Assembly (NCBI GenBank): GCA_025738555.1
Contig: JAOVFP010000021.1
Span: 1,302,001 to 1,366,000 of the forward strand
DNA length: 64,000 nt
Direction of reading: 5' to 3'
Source of the DNA: Cyathus striatus
Taxonomy: Eukaryota; Basidiomycota; Agaricomycetes; Agaricales; Nidulariaceae
The translations under genes were made by a program, and so were the position numbers. Below are positions 1-12,383 of the stretch, one piece after another (within the stretch, counting starts at the first letter, position 1; each line of letters begins with the position of its first letter). The notes under the pieces are model-generated. The model made no database searches. It was not told the DNA's origin and worked only from the letters and a program-made list of their open reading frames with translations.

Positions 1-3000
1 TTATCAATCAGATACAGCCCATAATCATAGATTTGTTCCTCTGTAGGATCTGCAAGATGAAGGTGTGTTCGAATGATGTGTCCCAGATCATCGCAGATGT
101 GTTCCTTAAACTCATTCCAGAGTCCCACATAGTCCACAGGTCCACAGTCTCGAAGAATCGTCCCAAACAGGCTGCGCAGCTGATAACCTGTCTTCATAGC
201 AGCAGCATCTCGCAAACACTCTCTCCATTCACCATCATCCTGCAGAAGTCCTAAAGCCAGACATGCCTGTCTGAATGTCGGATGCACAACTCCATCAACT
301 GTTCGCAAGTTGGCAAAGGATTTTGCACCCTTGACTACTGTCAGCAATGTTCGCAGGTAGAATCGCTCCCCAGCATTTGGATGGACAAAGTATGTCCGTC
401 CAATGGCAAATCCTCGCTGACGAACTGTCCATGTGCGCTCAGTTTTATTCCACACAAATGTATTGGGCATGTCCTGGTACAGAACCTCCCGTGCTGCTGG
501 GTATTGAATGTTGGCCTTAAAGTAAGCAGTAAGAGTTGTATCTTGTGTTGATGCACGCTCTGCCACCTCCTGCACATCTTCAGCATTCTGATCATATATA
601 ACAGACTGCTCATTTGGAAGATGAAGTGCCAGCCGAACTACATTTGGGACCTCTTCATGCAATTTAAATGCAAACAGTCGCCACAGAGCCTCACAGGGAG
701 AGACATAGCGAGCATCCAAGAATGTCTTCATCTCATCCAGTTCCCTTGAAAACTCCACTGTAGCGCGATCATGGCCTTTGAAAATGTACTTGTAAATGTA
801 CTTGATGGCCTTGATTGATGCAATGCATTCAACATTAATGTGGCACCGGTACTTCCATGACAGATATCGGTTGTATGGTGCAACCCAGCAGTTATTCACT
901 GGAGTCCCATCCCTGGTCATGGGCTGAAATCTAGTAATCTCCCTCCTTCTCAGAACAGAATATGAATCATCTGTGATGATGGTCTCATCCCGATAAGCCT
1001 TTGGAAATCCCTTTGAGCACTTGCCTCCCTCCATGCATGACTGATTGCTGCCAGGACCGCAGGGTTTGTGAATCATGGTTCTCAGAATCAAGTCATACAG
1101 CTCAGGTTCAGTCTCAGGATCAGGAAGTTCAGCAGTGATCATGCTGTCAATGTCCTCAGGAGTGCGCAACTTGTCCTCAGGAGCCACAAATGCAATTAAA
1201 TGCATATGTGGCAGTCCACGCTTCTGGTATTCAATGGTATGGATATGTGCAACACATTTCCCAAGGATGCCCTCCTGGTAGATATCTCGGATGATCTGCT
1301 GCTGAATTTGACGAAACACCCGAACCACAATATCTGGCCAATCATGAGCTTCCACCCCTTCAGGGAGGGCACTCTTCACATCTGGGTGATGGGGATCCAT
1401 GGTCACTGTGCAGAAGTAGTCTGGATACTTAAAGTGCCGGTTGATGGCCAGTGCATCCTGACAGTTCTGCTGCATGAATCGAGCACTTCCTGCAAAACTT
1501 GATGGAATGATCACCCTTTTCCCAAGATCCTCCCCTTGCACATCTGGATTAACTGCAATGGCATCCACTATTCCCTGATAGGTTTCAGCGCGGATCTCTG
1601 GTTGATGACCATCAATCCAATGCAACCGACCCTGCTCAGTGGTTGCCCATGTATCCACAATATACTCCTGAAACAGCTTTTTTGTCCTGAATTGATGAAG
1701 TGCCTGACCAACATGTGGATGGATGTAGTAACGAAAATGCTCAATCTGTGAGACATGCTTGCGCTTCCTTGTTGTGGGTGCATCCTCCTCCTGTCCTGGT
1801 GCCCTGTTGGGCAAATGATCCACATTATCCACCTCCTCCACACCATCATATTTAATGCCAGGCTGCCACCCAAGTTGACCTTGTGGAAACAGGATTGGAT
1901 AGTGAAATGACCAATACATTGCATTCACCTCACTGATTCTCTCCAGTCTACCATCAAGGCAATGCATGATCACCTCGCGAGGTCCCTCCACCTGATCACC
2001 ATCACCAAGCAGAAGAACTGCAATCTCATCTTCTGTTGGAACATTGTATCGCCGTCGGTCTGTGTCTACAGGACGACAAATGGCAAGGCGAAAGTTGTGA
2101 GCAGGATTATTGTTCTGTATTGTATCATAGGCCTTCTGATAGACTAATGCACCTGGATGATGACGATAGAGAACATCTTCCAATATTCTCATGACATTGA
2201 CATCCATGTTAAGACGACGATTAGCAGGATGTCCATTAATTCGATCCTGAGCTGAAGGTGCCTCAGCTGCATCATGAATGTACAGCTGAGCATATTTTTT
2301 GGGGAGACCTTCGCGAGGCAGGAGGGATCCAGCAAAATGTGTGAGACGACCTCCAATTTTGAAAACATATGGACCTCCTGCCTGGATGGAAGCATTTTTC
2401 TCCACTGCCATGGATGTCATGGCAAAGGCACAGTTGTATTGATGAATGTTGTCCTGGAAATTCTTGTTTCCATCCCTGCCAAGTAGCTCCATCAACTCCC
2501 TGGGTGATTGACCCCAACCTGGAAGTTTAACCTTTCCAGTCAGACAGCAACTTCCAAACTGAAGACGCTCTCTGGTGGAAGCAGTCAAACGTTCAGCTTT
2601 CCAATGCAAGGCATCACAGTCAGGACAGACATCAGTGAATGGTCCAAGTGAGAATTTTGGCCAATTATGATTGAATGGCTGGCGAGCAATGGGAATGTGG
2701 GGAGGTGGTGGGGGAGGTGGGGGAATGTCTGGTACATCTATTACAATGATGTTTCGATTGAATTGTAGTGGGGGAGCAGGAGCAGGAACTGCAGGTATTG
2801 CCACTGGATGAGCCACTACTGGGGCATGCCATTCGATATAGACAGGAGGCTGCAATACGATTTAATATAATGAATATAAGAGTAAAGTTTCTCACTTACT
2901 TGAGGGTTGAGTTCAATAAATCGGAATCGTTGAAATTGGGGAGGAGGAGGAGGAGGAGGGGGGATTAGTGGGAGATCATGAATTTGAGGGGGAGGATTCC

Positions 3001-4257
3001 ACTGCAAAATAGGGCGAACTTCCCAATTATTCTGCAATGGAAGTCGGGGTGCAGTAATGGGAGGATTCCATTGAATATCTGGAGGGTTTTGAATATTTAT
3101 GCGAACAGGAGGAATATGAATGGGAGCAAGTGCAGGAGCATTCAATTGAACATTGCAAGGAATTTGATGATTGACTTGAAAAGTGGGAGGTTGATTATTC
3201 TGAAATGGAGGTGGGGGAGTGGGAGCATTCACTCGGAATGGAGGAATCTGAATGGGAGCCAGAGCAGGAGCATTCAATTGAATGATGGCAGGATCTTGCT
3301 GATTGACTTGAAAAGGGGGAGGAATGGCAGAATGTGCATGGACAGGATTATTCCATTGAATATTTTGGGGAGCAGGAGGAACTTCAGGTGCATCAATCTT
3401 TAAATAATAACATTTAGCATAGTTAGTTGAAACATTTCTAAAACCCACATACTGGCAGGGGATTGTGATGTAGAACAGGAGGCATCCATCGAATACCTTG
3501 GTCAGTGTGTGGGGGCAAAGCTTCAGCATTAAGCTGAATGTTTGGAACAGCTGCTGGAAGAGGGGGAAGAATGCCTTGGGGAACAGCCAGAGGAGGAGGA
3601 ACAACAGGCTGAGGGTTACATGCAGCCCACCGCATATCTTGAGGTGGAACATTGACTGGAGGACTGCCTTCTGGAATTATTGGAGGATTCCATTGCACAT
3701 TTGGAACAGCTGGGGGAGGAGGTGTATGAATGCGAGGAATATTTTGTGGTGGAATAATAGGTGTAGGAGGAATATCTGCAGTCCATTGTATATTTGGAGG
3801 TGCATTATGATGTGGGGGAACATTCTCAGCAATAACTGGAGCATTCCAGTGTATCTGAGGAGCAGCTGGAGGGGGAGGTGCATGCATGTGAGGAATATTT
3901 TGTGGTGGAATGTCATCAACCCATTGAGCATTTAGATGGTGATTGTGTAGGTGAATTGCCTCAGCAATAATTGGAGGATTCCATTGTATGTTTTGCTGGT
4001 TTGGGGTGGCAGGAATATTATTTCCCTCTTGAGCACGACGTCTACCCCTTCCCCTTCCAATAGGTGGCAGAAGTGGAGGAAGGCTGGCAAGCCTTGCTTG
4101 CAAATCAGCAGGAAGATGGTAATACACTGATTGGGCCAGGGGGTCAGCAGGCAGAGGCACACGTCTATTTTCAGGAGTGCCCAAAGCACGCGAGTCACGC
4201 TCAGTCTGCCGCACATTTAAGCGAGCTTGCTCTGCATCACTGATAGGAGTGGTAGAC
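1..4257 (-). CDS. Helitron Rep-helicase protein (partial, runs off left edge)
   Basis: Rolling-circle transposase of a Helitron; the Rep part cuts and joins single strands. Visible exons are 4257-3453, 3397-2900 and 2849 to beyond base 1, joined by two phase-0 introns (55 bp GTATGT...AAAG; 50 bp GTAAGT...GCAG). The first visible exon follows a TACTAAT branch site and an AG acceptor, so another 5' exon should exist upstream and no start codon is called. About 430 N-terminal residues are proline rich with repeated IQWN/IQLN motifs. Next come a cysteine motif (CPDCDALHWK, near 2600), the Helitron N-terminal domain, the Rep metal-binding HxH (RGLPHMHLIAF, about 1190-1220) and the two-tyrosine motif (KYIYKYIFKGHD, about 770-810). 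The frame is open with no stop to base 1, so the Pif1-like helicase must lie to the left. Domain calls rest on known Helitron motifs; the exon joins are my inference. Confidence 0.9.
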
Positions 4258-5129
4258 CTTTAAATAATTACATTAGTACACATCCTTCTCACTCAGAGAG
4301 AATTGAAACAGCATACATGAAAACTCCTGAATATGTGCTGTACCTTGTGAAAAAATAGAGTGGCTATTTGATCCAGCTGGGCTATCCCAGCAACACAAAG
4401 AAAAGGCGAAATCGGTGGGAACAGCGGTAGTTGAAAATGGAGCTACTTCCAAAAATGGAAGGGGGGCAACTGAAAATATATGCCACACCAATCTCCCTAC
4501 ACACTGCGCACAGAGAGCGGTCCCAACTCTAAATATAGAGCTGTGTGGCAACCGGCAAACACTCGTAAAGAGAGGCCAGGTAGGTAGGACTTCACTGCAC
4601 TTCACCTTGGTCTGCCAATTCTCCTGCCACTGTAATGCCTGAGACGGCTGCAGCAAAAAACACAATCTCTACTTAATACACAAACAGGGAAGCCAGAGAG
4701 CCAGAGAGCCAGAGAGCCAGAGTCCAGAGCCAAGGGTCCAAGAGTCCAAGGTCCAGAGGCCCAGAAGGGGGTCCAAGAGGGTACCTGTTTAAAAAAAAAA
4801 AAAAAGAACAAAAAACTCCAAAAAACTCGCAGAAATGCAAGGAAAACACTATTTAATAGTGCAGTGGCTGCCCAAAAAAGCGAAATTTCAGTCAACATGA
4901 GGCAATAATATCCCTAAACACATACAGTAGGATTGTGAGGTCAAAAAATAAAGGGGGAAAGTGGAGGGAGCAAAAGATCCAAAAGGTAGCTGTATTTTCT
5001 TATTTTTGATATAAAAAATAGCCAAAAAAACTCGCAGAAATGCAAGAATGCACTATAGAATGGAGCAGTGGCTGCCAAAAAAACCGAAATTTCAATCAAT
5101 ATGAAGCAACATTATGCCTAGACACTTAC
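4258..5129. other. Region upstream of the Helitron gene, no gene seen
   Basis: Non-coding stretch that probably holds the Helitron promoter, its missing first exon and possibly its 5' end. It contains four copies of the 8-mer AGCCAGAG (about 4689-4720) followed by degenerate GTCCAAG/GTCCAGAG copies to about 4770, a poly-A run (4791-4804), and two diverged copies of a ~150-bp segment listed separately. Helitron ends (5' TC, 3' CTRR after a hairpin) could not be fixed by eye. Confidence 0.5.
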
Positions 5130-5178
5130 AGTATGATAGGGGGGCAAGAAATAACGGGGGGAAAGTGGGGGGGAGGAG
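4818..5178. repeat. Diverged direct duplication (~150-bp unit, two copies)
   Basis: Copy one is about 4818-4970, copy two about 5021-5178. Both contain ACTCGCAGAAATGCAAG, GCAGTGGCTGCC, CGAAATTTCA and ACAGTA.GAT, and both end in a G/A-rich run (aaGGGGGAAAGTGG / GGGGGGAAAGTGG). The second copy runs straight into the G-rich leader of the first superarray unit, so this duplication links the Helitron upstream region to the array. Confidence 0.7.
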
Positions 5179-5540
5179 GGGAAAGGGCAGCAGCACAGCA
5201 TCAGTGCAGCATGCGCCCCATTGGAGCGCAGCCGCGCTCCATCTCCAAATGCTTAGTCATGCCCCTCAGCAAGCGGCTCAAGATGATTGGTCATTTACCT
5301 CGCCGTTTTAGGTTGGGAGCCATCAACGCCCTCCCAAATAGCGAGCGCAGCCACCCATCTCAACCGAAAGCGGCAGGACGTGCGCGCGCGCATCAATTTC
5401 CATCCCAAAACGGCCACATTTCCATTTTCGGTAATAAATTTATACATGGCAAGCCCCACACCTCGATTTATCAAAAAAATGGCCAAAACGCGTAATTTTC
5501 CCCCCCCAATTCCGGCCTGTCCCACGCACCATTTAAACCC
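5130..5540 (+). repeat. Leader of superarray unit 1
   Basis: Starts with G runs (GGGGGG, then GGGGGGAAAGTGGGGGGGAGG) and holds CAGCAGCACAGC, a GC-rich CGCAGCCGCGC stretch, and GCTTAGTCAT plus a second TCATTTAC. It is the most diverged of the leaders. No gene seen. Confidence 0.7.
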
Positions 5541-5770
5541 AAATTCCCAGGCCTCTTCTCATTATATATAGACAAGCTTTACACCCGTGCTCCGCTACGG
5601 GTATGGGAGCCTGTCAGCTCCCTCCTCCACTCCACACGAATGACAGCTTGCTGTGGGGCTGCGCCCCCCAGACCCCCTGCTTCTTCATCCCAGTCCTTTG
5701 GCTGAGGGGCTGCGCCCCCAGACCCCTGCTTTTTCTCTCTTGGGGGGTTGCACCCCCCAAACCCCCTGCT
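5541..5770 (+). repeat. Hairpin module M1
   Basis: Conserved GC-rich module. In order: CTCATTATATATA; stem CCCGT/ACGGG; stem GGGAGCC/GGCTCCC (here imperfect, cagctccc); ACAGCTTGCTGT; then three related hairpins with loops CTGCG, CTGCG and GTTGCA between G and C runs (GGGGCTGCGCCCC, GGGGCTGCGCCCC, GGGGGGTTGCACCCCCC), each followed by AGACCCC or AAACCCC. Read as RNA or single-stranded DNA it would fold into a chain of about six stems. Role unknown. Confidence 0.85.
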
Positions 5771-5789
5771 TACCCATGAGGAAATATGT

Positions 5790-6288
5790 ACCCGTGTGGA
5801 TTATATCTGCACCCGTGTGGATTATATCTGCACCCGTGTGGATTATATCTGCACCCGTGTGGATTATATCTGCACCCGTGTGGATTATATCTGCACCCGT
5901 GTGGATTATATCTGCACCCGTGTGGATTATATCTGCACCCGTGTGGATTATATCTGCACCCGTGTGGATTATATCTGCACCCGTGTGGATTATATCTGCA
6001 CCCGTGTGGATTATATCTGCACCCGTGTGGATTATATCTGCACCCGTGTGGATTATATCTGCACCCGTGTGGATTATATCTGCACCCGTGTGGATTATAT
6101 CTGCACCCGTGTGGATTATATCTGCACCCGTGTGGATTATATCTGCACCCGTGTGGATTATATCTGCACCCGTGTGGATTATATCTGCACCCGTGTGGAT
6201 TATATCTGCACCCGTGTGGATTATATCTGCACCCGTGTGGATTATATCTGCACCCGTGTGGATTATATCTGCACCCGTGTGGATTATA
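5790..6288 (+). repeat. Minisatellite A1, 21-bp unit, 23 full copies
   Basis: Unit starts ACCCGTGTGGATTATATC and is 21 bp. Copies are identical by eye from 5790 to 6272, followed by a partial copy that breaks into the spacer at about 6288. Unit length is a multiple of three and stop free in several frames, so long repetitive ORFs on both strands are by-products. Confidence 0.97.
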
Positions 6289-8140
6289 GACATACCTGTG
6301 ATCTATATATTCTATATATTCTATATTGCCCATGTGTTATATCATATATGTCACATCCATCACTATTTACACATAAATTACATTATCAATCTAACTTCTA
6401 TATGTAATATCATCTTTTCATCACAACCAACCTGAATTTCAGCAACCCCTTTCTTAAATTTTCACTATCAAACATGGCTTTCTTGTGAAACAAAACCAAA
6501 ATACTGGGAAACCTGCTTACAAAACAGGTGTGCAATAACACACCCATGTTGTTTACATCTCTGCACATCCTCACTACACACATCCACACACATTTGTCAC
6601 CCATCACCATTTACACTTAACTTATATCACTCACATATCTCTTCTCCTACCACTCAATGTCAAAACCCAAACTTTATCAAACACACCACTAATTACTAAT
6701 GTCCTAATCAAATATATAATATCTAATCATTATACTCCTTACCTATCAGAAATATATCTACCCATCTGGTTTATATCTACACACATCCACACACATCAAT
6801 CACACACCCATGTAGTTTAGTCTTCACTATTTTCATTCCCTGAAACAGAATAAATCTATTTTAATCAATACTCCTATTTCTATTCATTACACTCAAATTA
6901 CACACTGAGAACATTACTATATCCACCATACATTACTACAGTGTCCATCAAATATTTTATTATTTATGAATTATAATCCTATTGTCATCCTCATATATCA
7001 TATGTATCACCCATGTCATATATATCAATATTCAGAAATCCCCAAATATCAACCTATCCACCAAAATCAGAAACTATACACATATCCTTTATCTACATAT
7101 CATCAATCCCAGTATTCACATCAAATAAACACATATTATGCACCTCTCACCAAATATTCACATCATCAACTGCTGAAAACCAACTCAAACCATATATAAT
7201 ACACTATAAATTACTACACCATCCATCAAATACATCATAATTTATCAATTATACTACCATTGTTATCCACATAAATATTCTGTGAAATATATCTACCTGT
7301 GCTGTTTATATCCACATCCATGTTGTTTAGTCTCAAACATTACTACAGTGCCCATCAAAAAAATATTATTCACTCATTATAATCCTATTGTGAATCTCAT
7401 ATATCAATATTCCTCAATCCCCAAATATAAACTGCTATTTATATACCTGTGTGATATATATCATAATATATCTACCCATGTGGTTTATATCTACACCCAT
7501 CCAAATACATGAATTACCTATAACCATTTACATCTAAACCACACATCACATATATATTTATTCTCCTACTTCTGACTCCCCAAATATTCACTTGCATATT
7601 AAATTCTTTTATTCTACACACATATTCTTTGCCTACATAATAAAAATATTTTAACTCATACTATAATTAAACTCAATCATTACCAAGTCCACCATTAATT
7701 TAATCATTATAGTCCTATTACATCAAGGGGGGGAACACATTACACAATATATATAACACAGCTGACACACTCAACAACACCATAAATTTTCAATATCACC
7801 CTCCCAGAAATCTCAATAATTCTACAAATATATCTTTATAATGCCATTATAACCAATATATATATATATATATATATACTGTATTATTGTGATGTATAAT
7901 CCCAAGAGGGGTGGAAAGGGAAAGGAAAAGGAAGTGCCAGTGGCAGAACTTCGTGCATTAGTTCAGACATCAATGACCCATCGTGGCGTGTGCATTTTCA
8001 AATGCTTAGTCATTTACTTTTGCATTCATCCATTTTGAGAAAGCTTAGTCATTTACTTTATCCTTCTGTTTTGAGTCCATCAATTCCCACACAAAAAGTT
8101 CCCATTCACCCAAAAAAATTCCCATGGTTCCATTTATATC
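6289..8140 (+). repeat. AT-rich spacer of unit 1 and leader of unit 2
   Basis: No gene seen. Carries block alpha (6418-6560, CATCACAACCAACCTGAATT... to GTGTGCAATAACA), scattered single degenerate motif copies such as ACCCATGTGGTTTATATC (7485), a GGGGGAACACATT block near 7728, a TA run (about 7857-7878) and the leader at 7900-8140 (AGAGGGGTGGAAAGGG, GTGGCGTGTGC, two GCTTAGTCATTTAC copies). About 6415-7020 is nearly identical to 8975-9590 in the next unit. Confidence 0.8.
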
Positions 8141-8374
8141 AAAACTCACACGCCTTGTCTCATTATATATAAGACAAGCTTTACACCCGTGCTCCGCTAC
8201 GGGTACGGGAGCCTGTCGGCTCCCTCCTCCACTCCACACAGATGACAGCTTGCTGTGGGGCTGCGCCCCCCAGACCCCCTGCTTCTTCATCCCAGTTCCA
8301 AAGGCTGAGGGGCTGCGCCCCCAGACCCCCGCTTTTTTTCTTCTTGGGGGGTTGCACCCCCCAAACCCCCTGCT
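8141..8374 (+). repeat. Hairpin module M2
   Basis: Same chain of stems as M1, here with the perfect GGGAGCC/GGCTCCC and CCCGT/ACGGG stems. Preceded by CACACGCCTTGTCTCATTATATATAAG. It runs directly into array A2 after AAACCCCCTGCT. Confidence 0.85.
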
Positions 8375-8394
8375 AACCCATCAGGAATATATCC

Positions 8395-8829
8395 ACCCGT
8401 GTAGATTGTATCTGCACCCGTGTAGATTGTATCTGCACCCGTGTAGATTGTATCTGCACCCGTGTAGATTGTATCTGCACCCGTGTAGATTGTATCTGCA
8501 CCCGTGTAGATTGTATCTGCACCCGTGTAGATTGTATCTGCACCCGTGTAGATTGTATCTGCACCCGTGTAGATTGTATCTGCACCCGTGTAGATTGTAT
8601 CTGCACCGTGTAGATTGTATCTGCACCCGTGTAGATTGTATCTGCACCCGTGTAGATTGTATCTGCACCCGTGTAGATTGTATCTGCACCCGTGTAGATT
8701 GTATCTGCACCCGTGTAGATTGTATCTGCACCCGTGTAGATTGTATCTGCACCCGTGTAGATTGTATCTGCACCCGTGTAGATTGTATCTGCACCCGTGT
8801 AGATTGTATCTGCACCCGTGTAGATTATA
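8395..8829 (+). repeat. Minisatellite A2, 21-bp unit, 20 copies plus partial
   Basis: Unit starts ACCCGTGTAGATTGTATC, 21 bp. One copy near 8605 is 20 bp (ACCGTG, one C lost), which shifts all frames. The array ends in a partial unit that continues as ATAGACATACCTGTGATCT, the same exit sequence as array A1. Confidence 0.97.
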
Positions 8830-10349
8830 GACATACCTGTGATCTTTATATTCTATATATTGTATATTGCCCATGTCTTATATCATATATATCATATATA
8901 TCATATCCATCACTATTTACACATAAATTACATTATTAATCTACCTTCTATATATAACATATTATATATAACATGTTCTTTTCATCACAGCCAACCTTGA
9001 TTTCAGCAACCCCTTTCTTAAATTTTCACTATGAAACATGGCTTCTTGTGAAACAAAACCAAAATACTGGGAAACTTGCTCACAAAACAGGTGTGCAATA
9101 ACACACCCATCTTGTTTACATCTCTACACATTCTCACTACACACATCCACACACATCAATCACCCATCACCATTTACACTTAACTTATATCACTTACATA
9201 TCTCTTCTCCTACCACTCAATGTTAAAACCCAAACTTTATAAAATACACCACTAATTACTAATGTTCTAATCAAATATATAATATCTAATCATTATACTC
9301 CTTACCCATCAGAAATATATCTACCCATCTGGTTTATATCTACACACATCCACACACATCAATCACACACCCATGTAGTTTAGTCTTCACTATTTTCATT
9401 CCCTGAAACAGAATAAATCTATTTTAATCAATACTCCTATTTCTATTCATTACACTCAAATTACACACTGAGAACATTACTATATCCACCATACATTACT
9501 ACAGTGCCCATCAAATTATTTATTATTTATGAATTATAATCCTATTGTCATCCTCATATATCATATATATCACCCATGTCATATATATCAATATTCATCA
9601 ATCCCCAAATATCAACTTGTATTTATATACCTGTGTGATATATATCATATATGTCACCCATGTGGTATATATCCTTCATCTACATATCATCACTCCCACT
9701 GTTTCTATCAATTATACACATATTATACACTGACCACCATATATTCTCATCATCAATTGCTGAAAATCAACAAAAACTACACATTACCCACTATACATTA
9801 CTACACCATCCCTCAAATACATCATAATTTATCAATTATACTCCCATTCTTATCCACATAAATATCATTATTTAATTGTCCTACCAAACTCTGGGGGGGA
9901 ACACATTCCAGCACAATATAATTACAGTAAACAGCACATCACAACACCTCAAACTTCTAACATATACACTATAAATCACTACAGCAGCCATAAAAATCCG
10001 AAATATAATTATTATAGTGCCATTATTATCCATCCAAATATACTCCATAATTTTTGTCTTTATATTCAAGGGGGGGGAGGGGGGGAAGGGAAGGGAAGGG
10101 AAGTGCCAGTAGCAGAACTCCAGCCATTACTTAATCACCCATTGTGGCGTGCGCATTTTCAAGTGTCCCACGCTTACATCTAATATATCCACTTTCCCAG
10201 GCCTTCTCTCATGATGCTTAGTCATTTACTTTGAGGATGCTTTGTCATCTATAATGTTTATTATATATTTTACATTGTTTGCATCCATGTGTGTTGAGCA
10301 ACAGGACCCCATCAAAATCCCTCAAACCCTGACCCCCAAAAGTCCCATA
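8830..10349 (+). repeat. AT-rich spacer of unit 2 and leader of unit 3
   Basis: No gene seen. Contains block alpha (about 8982-9125), degenerate motif copies (ACCCATCTGGTTTATATC near 9322, CACCCATGTGGTATATATC near 9656), the GGGGGGGAACACATTCC block (about 9891) and the leader from about 10068 (GGGGGGGAGGGGGGGAAGGG, CAGTAGCAGAACTCCAGCC, GTGGCGTGCGC). Confidence 0.8.
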
Positions 10350-10588
10350 TATACCCAATTTCCACACGCCTTGTCTCATTATATATAAGACAAGCTTTAC
10401 ACCCGTGCTCCGCTACGGGTACGGGAGCCTGTCGGCTCCCTCCTCCGCTCCACACAGATGACAGCTTGCTGTGGGGCTGCGCCCCCCAGACCCCCCGCTT
10501 CTTAATCCCAGTCCTTTGGCTGAGGGGCTGCGCCCCCAGACCCCTGCTTTTTCTCTCTTGGGGGGTTGCACCCCCCAAACCCCCTGCT
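10350..10588 (+). repeat. Hairpin module M3
   Basis: Full set of stems (CCCGT/ACGGG, GGGAGCC/GGCTCCC, ACAGC/GCTGT, three G-run/C-run hairpins). CTCATTATATATAAG precedes it at about 10375. Confidence 0.85.
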
Positions 10589-10608
10589 GACCCATGTGAA
10601 ATATATCT

Positions 10609-11007
10609 ACCTGTGTGGTTATATATCACACCCGTGTGGTTATATATCACACCCGTGTGGTTATATATCACACCCGTGTGGTTATATATCACACCCGTGT
10701 GGTTATATATCACACCCGTGTGGTTATATATCACACCCGTGTGGTTATATATCACACCCGTGTGGTTATATATCACACCCGTGTGGTTATATATCACACC
10801 CGTGTGGTTATATATCACACCCGTGTGGTTATATATCACACCCGTGTGGTTATATATCACACCCGTGTGGTTATATATCACACCCGTGTGGTTATATATC
10901 ACACCCGTGTGGTTATATATCACACCCGTGTGGTTATATATCACACCCGTGTGGTTATATATCACACCCGTGTGGTTATATATCACACCCGTGTGGTTAT
11001 ATATCAC
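10609..11007 (+). repeat. Minisatellite A3, 21-bp unit, 19 copies
   Basis: Unit starts ACCCGTGTGGTTATATATC, 21 bp. The first copy reads ACCTGTGT instead of ACCCGTGT. The other 18 look identical by eye. The array ends cleanly at 11007 and is followed by a degenerate ACCCATTATATC. Confidence 0.97.
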
Positions 11008-12110
11008 ACCCATTATATCTACACCCATGTAGTTTAGTCTTCACTATTTTCATTCCCTTAAACAGAATAAATCTATTTTAATCAATACTCCTATTTCTAT
11101 TCATTACACTCAAATTATACACTGAGAACATTACTATATCCATTATACATTACTACAGTGCCCATCAAATAATCTATTATTTACTCATTATAATCCTATT
11201 GTGTTCCTCATGTATCATATATATCACCCATGTGGTATATATCAATATTCCTCAATCCTCAAATATCAACTGGTATTTATATACCTGTGTGATATATATC
11301 ATTATTCCTCAATCCCCAAATATCAACCCACACATCAAAATCAGAAACTATACACATATCCTTTATCTATATATCATCACTCCCAGTATTCACATCAATT
11401 AAACACATATTATACGCTGACCACCAAATATTCTCATCATCAATTGCTGAAAACCAACTCAAACTACATATAATACACTATAAATTACTATACCATCCAT
11501 CAAATACATCATAATTTACTCATTACACTCCCATTCTTATCCACATAAACATCCTTATTTAATTTTCCTACCAACTCAAGGGGGGAACACATTCCAACAT
11601 AATATAATTCCAGTAAACAGCACATCACATTACCTGAAAATATCACAAATACACTATAAATCACTACAGCAGTCACAATAATTTCCATAATACTTAAATA
11701 TTTATAGTCCCAGTATATATCTACAAATATATACTGTATTATTGTCCTGTTACAACTCAAGGGGGAAGGGAGGAAAGGGAAAGGAAGTCCCAGCAGCACA
11801 ATTTCGTTGCATCAGTGCAGCCATCAATCAGCCATTGTGGCGTGCTTAGTCATTTACTTTCTTTATTTTACAGTGTTTGCATCCTTCCGTTTCAGGCAGA
11901 GGCCATCCGACCCCCATCAATTCCCAGTCCAAACATGGAAGGTCCCCTCATCACCTTTCGAAAAAAACAGTAACAATCATCCAAAAACGAATATTTCTAA
12001 ATATGGCAATTTATTGTGCCAAATGCCGTGTTTTTCTAAATACTGGGTACCCCTCTCAACATGGTAATTCCCACGATCGAAAGCGGCTGTCCCACGCTAC
12101 TTATATACCC
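11008..12110 (+). repeat. AT-rich spacer of unit 3 and leader of unit 4
   Basis: No gene seen. Shortest spacer. Holds ACACCCATGTAGTTTAGTC (11030), degenerate motif copies (CACCCATGTGGTATATATC near 11226), the GGGGGGAACACATTCC block (11580) and the leader at 11758 (AAGGGGGAAGGGAGG, GTGGCGTGC, GCTTAGTCATTTAC). A unique, less repetitive part follows at about 11880-12090. Confidence 0.8.
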
Positions 12111-12342
12111 AAATTCACAGGCCTTCTCTCATTATATATAGACAAGCTTTACACCCGTGCTCCGCTACGGGTACGGGAGCCTGTCGGCTCCCTCCTCCGC
12201 TCCACACAGATGACAGCTTGCTGTGGGGCTGCGCCCCCCAGACCCCCCGCTTCTTCATCCCAGTTCCTTTGGCTGAGGGGCTGCGCCCCCAGACCCCTGC
12301 TTTTTTTCTTCTTGGGGGGTTGCACCCCCCAAACCCCCTGCT
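12111..12342 (+). repeat. Hairpin module M4
   Basis: Same stem chain as the other modules, entered through AGGCCTTCTCTCATTATATATAG and ending AAACCCCCTGCT just before a degenerate first motif copy. Confidence 0.85.
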
Positions 12343-12383
12343 AACCCATGAGCCATGTATCTACCCATGTATTTTACATCAAC

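Noticed and set aside
5653..6435. Long ORFs (up to ~260 codons) through the minisatellites, on both strands, at all major arrays
   Set aside because: 21-bp units are stop free in several frames, so ORFs appear automatically; they change frame with single-base unit variants and between arrays, and have no conserved start or end.
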